A DNA stretch of 64,000 nucleotides. It comes from an uncultured Odoribacter sp. (GTDB lineage: Bacteria > Bacteroidota > Bacteroidia > Bacteroidales > Marinifilaceae). Below the pieces are notes generated by a model. It was not told where the DNA came from, made no database searches, and was given only the letters and a program-made list of their open reading frames with translations. Below are positions 61,897 through 64,000 of this stretch, one piece after another; the first letter of the stretch is position 1; each line of letters starts with the position of its first letter. The DNA lies in contig UQJP01000010.1 in NCBI GenBank assembly GCA_900541415.1, positions 56,686-120,685 of the forward strand, read 5' to 3'. Made by a program: the position numbers and the translations under genes.

Positions 61897-62388
61897 TTAA
61901 AGGGTTTGAGAATCGTTTTCCGTTGGTTCTGCTACAACCTCATTACTTTTGGCTTCTTCTATTAACTTTTCAAGGTCTGTAATCTGCTGATTATAGAATC
62001 CTGCCATGTTATTGATTAATCGACCAGATTGTGACAAGTAAGCCACGCAGGACATCAAATCCATAGTTAGTTTAGCTGATTTACTCCGATTATCAGTGTT
62101 TTCTACCCGTTGAAGATACAACACGAATCCGTAATGCAGAATAGGGATATACCTGTCCCAGGGAAGTTCCAGCTTTGTTAAAAGTGTTTTCATACATTTG
62201 GATTGGTTCAGAAGATACTGCCGATGGTCTTCAACATTCTTCTTGTTAAACTCTTCTTGAATTCGTTCGGATTGCTCTTTGAAATACTCATCATTCAAAA
62301 TCCTGACTTCTTCATTCTGAATTTGGGTAACTGCCTGTTGTGAACTTGTGGTGTCAGCAACGGGTACATTGTTTTCTTTTTCACTCAT
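61897..62388 (-). CDS. Hypothetical protein of the integrative element
   Basis: The 163-residue protein is unrecognised. It is helical and acidic, with a Gln/Asn-rich N-terminus (SSQQAVTQIQNEEV), a central region with QYLLNQSKCMKTLLTKLELP and HYGFVLYLQRVEN, and a Glu-rich C-terminus. There is no signal peptide. Its ATG is 37 bases downstream of the U-tract side of the pseudoknot-like RNA, which makes it the obvious candidate for cis-regulation by that structure. It is probably translated with the following 200-residue protein, 10 bases away. Confidence 0.7.
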   Translation of the reverse strand: MSEKENNVPVADTTSSQQAVTQIQNEEVRILNDEYFKEQSERIQEEFNKKNVEDHRQYLLNQSKCMKTLLTKLELPWDRYIPILHYGFVLYLQRVENTDNRSKSAKLTMDLMSCVAYLSQSGRLINNMAGFYNQQITDLEKLIEEAKSNEVVAEPTENDSQTL

Positions 62389-62424
62389 AATAGCAATGTT
62401 TAGAAGTAGGTCGGAAAGAAAAAA

Positions 62425-62576
62425 CGGTTCCGCCTTTCCCGTTGCTTAACACCTAGAAGGCTGTGGGCACATTAATGCACCACACGGGGGTACGGAACCG
62501 AGTATCGATAAAAGCAGCAGGCATAAAAATGCCTGCCACAATTAGGCAGGTTACCTGCCTTCTAGGACTGTTAAGC
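62425..62576 (-). ncRNA. Structured RNA element, apparent H-type pseudoknot
   Basis: On the minus strand a long stem pairs 62576-62557 with 62461-62444 (18 pairs, one 2-base bulge). Inside it are hairpins GCAGGCAT / ATGCCTGC and GGCAGG / CCTGCC (the latter competing with the stem). A second helix pairs CGGTTCCG (62500-62493) with CGGAACCG (62432-62425), supported by CCCGT (62488-62484) with ACGGG (62442-62438), and crosses the first. Six U residues follow, so the second helix can also act as a terminator. It lies between two genes, with the next ATG at 62388. Confidence 0.6.
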
Positions 62577-62918
62577 ACGACAAATATACAATAATTTTTG
62601 ATACTTGTTTCTTCGTCTTAATAGGAATAATCCCCATGCATTATAATCCCCATTTTCTAGCATTTGTTCAACGTCAGATTCCCTATATAGTATTTTCCCG
62701 CCAATATGGATAAATGCTATTTTCCTTTGATCCCTGTAATCTTGTAAAGTTCTTCGGCTAATATGTAATTTTTCAGACAAATCGTTATCTGTTAGGAATC
62801 GTTCTCCATTAAAATGAGGATTGTAAGAATCTTTGATTTCTTCCAGTTGACTGAGTGCACTATTTAATGATTGCATAAGGGTAGTATATTCTGGATTTTC
62901 TTTGGTAATGACTTCCAT
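62571..62918 (-). CDS. Helix-turn-helix protein (excisionase-like)
   Basis: The 115-residue protein has an N-terminal coiled segment and a MerR/excisionase-type winged helix: FLTDNDLSEKLHISRRTLQDYRDQRKI, then GGKILYRESDVEQML. Such small DNA-binding proteins in Bacteroidales elements act as excision factors or regulators of excision and transfer. It lies downstream of a second protein of the same type (gap 28 bases), a typical tandem pair. The stop codon overlaps the outer stem of the structured RNA, so the element and the gene end together. Confidence 0.82.
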   Translation of the reverse strand: MEVITKENPEYTTLMQSLNSALSQLEEIKDSYNPHFNGERFLTDNDLSEKLHISRRTLQDYRDQRKIAFIHIGGKILYRESDVEQMLENGDYNAWGLFLLRRRNKYQKLLYICRA

Positions 62919-62946
62919 AATGTTTTGTATTAAAATTAAATAAGTA

Positions 62947-63225
62947 TTATTTCTTGATAGTTTGCTGTTTTAAAACTTTATCAATATCCGAGATTTTATA
63001 AAAAATATTATGGTTAATTTGTGAATAAGGGAGAGTTCCATTGTCTCTGTATGTTTGTAATGTACGGGTACTAATTCGTAACATTAAACATACATCTTGT
63101 CCGTCCAGCCATCGGATTTTTTCTTTTTTTGAGTTTTGATACATTGTTTCAACTTTTTGTGTTAGCTCTTCGATTCTTTTTACCATAGCTTCAAAAGCTT
63201 TACTTTCAACATTAATGATTTCCAT
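62947..63225 (-). CDS. Helix-turn-helix protein (excisionase-like)
   Basis: The 92-residue protein has an N-terminal coiled coil (FEAMVKRIEELTQKVETMYQ) and a helix-turn-helix domain reading WLDGQDVCLMLRISTRTLQT followed by YRDNGTLPYSQI and FYKISDIDKVL. It is a paralogue of the next gene, and tandem pairs like this are standard in Bacteroidales integrative elements, where they control excision. A palindrome (63243-63261) lies just upstream of its ATG and may be its operator. Confidence 0.85.
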   Translation of the reverse strand: MEIINVESKAFEAMVKRIEELTQKVETMYQNSKKEKIRWLDGQDVCLMLRISTRTLQTYRDNGTLPYSQINHNIFYKISDIDKVLKQQTIKK

Positions 63226-63242
63226 AGTATTATAATTTATTG

Positions 63243-63261
63243 ATTATTGAATATCAATAAT
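63243..63261. promoter_or_regulatory. Palindrome upstream of the helix-turn-helix pair
   Basis: ATTATTG, AATAT, CAATAAT: a 7-bp inverted repeat 18 bases before the ATG at 63225, suitable as an operator for the encoded DNA-binding proteins. Confidence 0.4.
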
Positions 63262-63443
63262 ATAATGTATGAACACCAATTTTAGACAGTGGGTTGAAAG
63301 TGGCTTCAAAATGGTATGAAGTGGCTTTATTTACTATACACATAATACCAAGTATTACACCTTCCTTTGCCGTCAGAAGATAATCACCTTAATGTAGTCT
63401 ATAAACAATGTGTAATATATTAATCAATTAAAGCAGATAAACC

Positions 63444-63833
63444 ATGAACACAAAACAAACTCTTGAAGATATTGACCAAGAAGCCTTTCTTGAAGCAATA
63501 GCAAATAAAGGGAGTTCAACCCTTTCACATAGACAGAATGATTTCCCGGATTGTTGTTTGGATACTTCTCTTCCGTCACAGGAGCCATCAAAACGAAACA
63601 GTGGCAAGCAACGCCGTATTTCTTTGGAAGAATACAAACAGAAATTTTTACAGGTTCCGAAGATTAATGACCGGAAGCCTGTTTTTATGAGTGCAGCTAC
63701 CCGTGAACACCTTGACCGAATTGTTCGATTATTTGGAGAACGGGGAATGAGTGTTTCTGGTTTTATTGAAAACCTTGTACTGAATCATCTTGAAGTGTAT
63801 TCAGATGAAATTGAGGAATGGAGAAAGTTGTAG
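63444..63833 (+). CDS. DUF3408 protein of conjugative elements
   Basis: The 129-residue protein has a variable polar N-terminus and the C-terminal DUF3408 domain: RRISLEEYKQKFLQVPKIND and RKPVFMSAATREHLDRIVRLF, followed by MSVSGFIENLVLNHLEVYSDEIEEWRKL. The C-terminal half resembles a ribbon-helix-helix fold. DUF3408 proteins occur almost only in Bacteroidales conjugative and mobilizable elements, often near the mobilization or partition genes, and may bind DNA at the transfer origin. It points rightward, opposite to the helix-turn-helix pair, and probably heads a unit continuing outside the window. Confidence 0.82.
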   Translation: MNTKQTLEDIDQEAFLEAIANKGSSTLSHRQNDFPDCCLDTSLPSQEPSKRNSGKQRRISLEEYKQKFLQVPKINDRKPVFMSAATREHLDRIVRLFGERGMSVSGFIENLVLNHLEVYSDEIEEWRKL

Positions 63834-63840
63834 GTTTAAT

Positions 63841-63882
63841 GGATACTGTATATATGGTCATTGTACTCTATATACTGTATCC
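63841..63882. repeat. 14-bp inverted repeat after the DUF3408 gene
   Basis: GGATACTGTATATA (63841-63854) and TATATACTGTATCC (63869-63882) pair at 13 of 14 positions around a 14-base loop. No T-run follows, so it is more likely a protein-binding or transfer-related site than a terminator. Confidence 0.5.
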
Positions 63883-63915
63883 ACTATTATCTTATTAAAA
63901 GATGGTACTAAATTT

Positions 63916-63932
63916 TATGTTCGTCAGAACAT
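63916..63932. repeat. Short palindrome with GTCA loop
   Basis: TATGTTC, GTCA, GAACATA form a 7-bp inverted repeat (arms 63916-63922 and 63927-63933). The same GTCA loop closes the hairpin at 61191-61229 in this element. Confidence 0.4.
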
Positions 63933-64000
63933 AGCATCCTAAGTCAATATGCAAGTAAAATGAAGAAAAAATGATGATTGATAAACACAAACTACACTTA

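Larger units (their letters stand above)
59078..64000. mobile_element. Left end of an integrative element at tRNA-Lys
   Basis: Immediately after tRNA-Lys come a tyrosine integrase, a RhuM-like protein, several unknown genes, two excisionase-type helix-turn-helix proteins and a DUF3408 protein. This is a cargo typical of Bacteroidales conjugative or mobilizable elements. The left boundary is probably within or just after the tRNA 3' end; the right end and any relaxase or transfer genes lie beyond the window. The attachment repeat therefore cannot be verified. Confidence 0.75.

Overview
The window looks like a chromosomal segment of a member of the Bacteroidales (Bacteroidota). Promoters are of the TAnnTTTG (-7) type, often with TTTG about 19-20 bases upstream. 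The gene families fit: PorP/SprF, DUF4271, DUF4292, DUF4175, DUF3857, an AroF-chorismate mutase fusion and DUF3408. I cannot fix the genus from the sequence; an Odoribacter/Butyricimonas-like organism is only a guess.

Region by region. (1) 1-1632: a membrane protein and an outer-membrane barrel protein. (2) 1689-6093, minus strand: an aromatic amino acid operon (pheA, aminotransferase, tyrA, aroF-aroQ). Two tandem short leader peptides precede it, packed with Phe and Tyr codons and each followed by an intrinsic terminator. This is the most striking system in the window: a double ribosome-mediated attenuator. (3) 6194-9511: a large secreted multidomain protein, divergent from polA. (4) 9635-21533, plus strand: polA, a PorP/SprF protein, DUF4271, hemD, rnpA, yidD, an S41 protease and two DUF3857 proteins. 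(5) 22144-38606, minus strand: uvrC, adenine deaminase, a consensus parS site, then a long gene train (dut, TPR, DUF4292, envC-like, DUF4175, HATPase, ybeY, mnmG) and, beyond a 650-base AT-rich gap, rfaE2-panD-panC. (6) 38825-44230: a decayed DJ-1-like pseudogene, then argR divergent from carAB, with two ARG-box-like palindromes spaced 21 bp between them. (7) 44354-54280: PBP1A, radA, and two sensor kinases, the first followed by a frameshifted receiver domain. (8) 54406-59094: an acetyltransferase, a tandem array built from the 3' end of tRNA-Val, tRNA-Val, a thioesterase, a degenerate amylase-like lipoprotein, a YebC-family regulator and tRNA-Lys. (9) From just after tRNA-Lys to the window end: the left end of an integrative element (tyrosine integrase, RhuM-like protein, unknown genes, two helix-turn-helix proteins, DUF3408). 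It carries a strongly structured, apparently pseudoknotted RNA at 62425-62576.

How the parts work together. The aromatic operon covers chorismate entry (DAHP synthase), chorismate to prephenate (the mutase domain), and both prephenate exits plus transamination, so attenuation on Phe/Tyr codons is a sensible feedback. ArgR next to carAB suggests arginine control of carbamoyl phosphate synthesis. Genes run mostly leftward to about 39.7 kb and rightward from 39.9 kb. A parS site lies at 25.67 kb and a repeat-rich AT-rich gap at 36.2-36.87 kb. Together these make a nearby replication origin a reasonable hypothesis, not a demonstrated fact.

Limits: all family assignments are by eye from motifs and gene order. 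No alignment, folding or database search was run.
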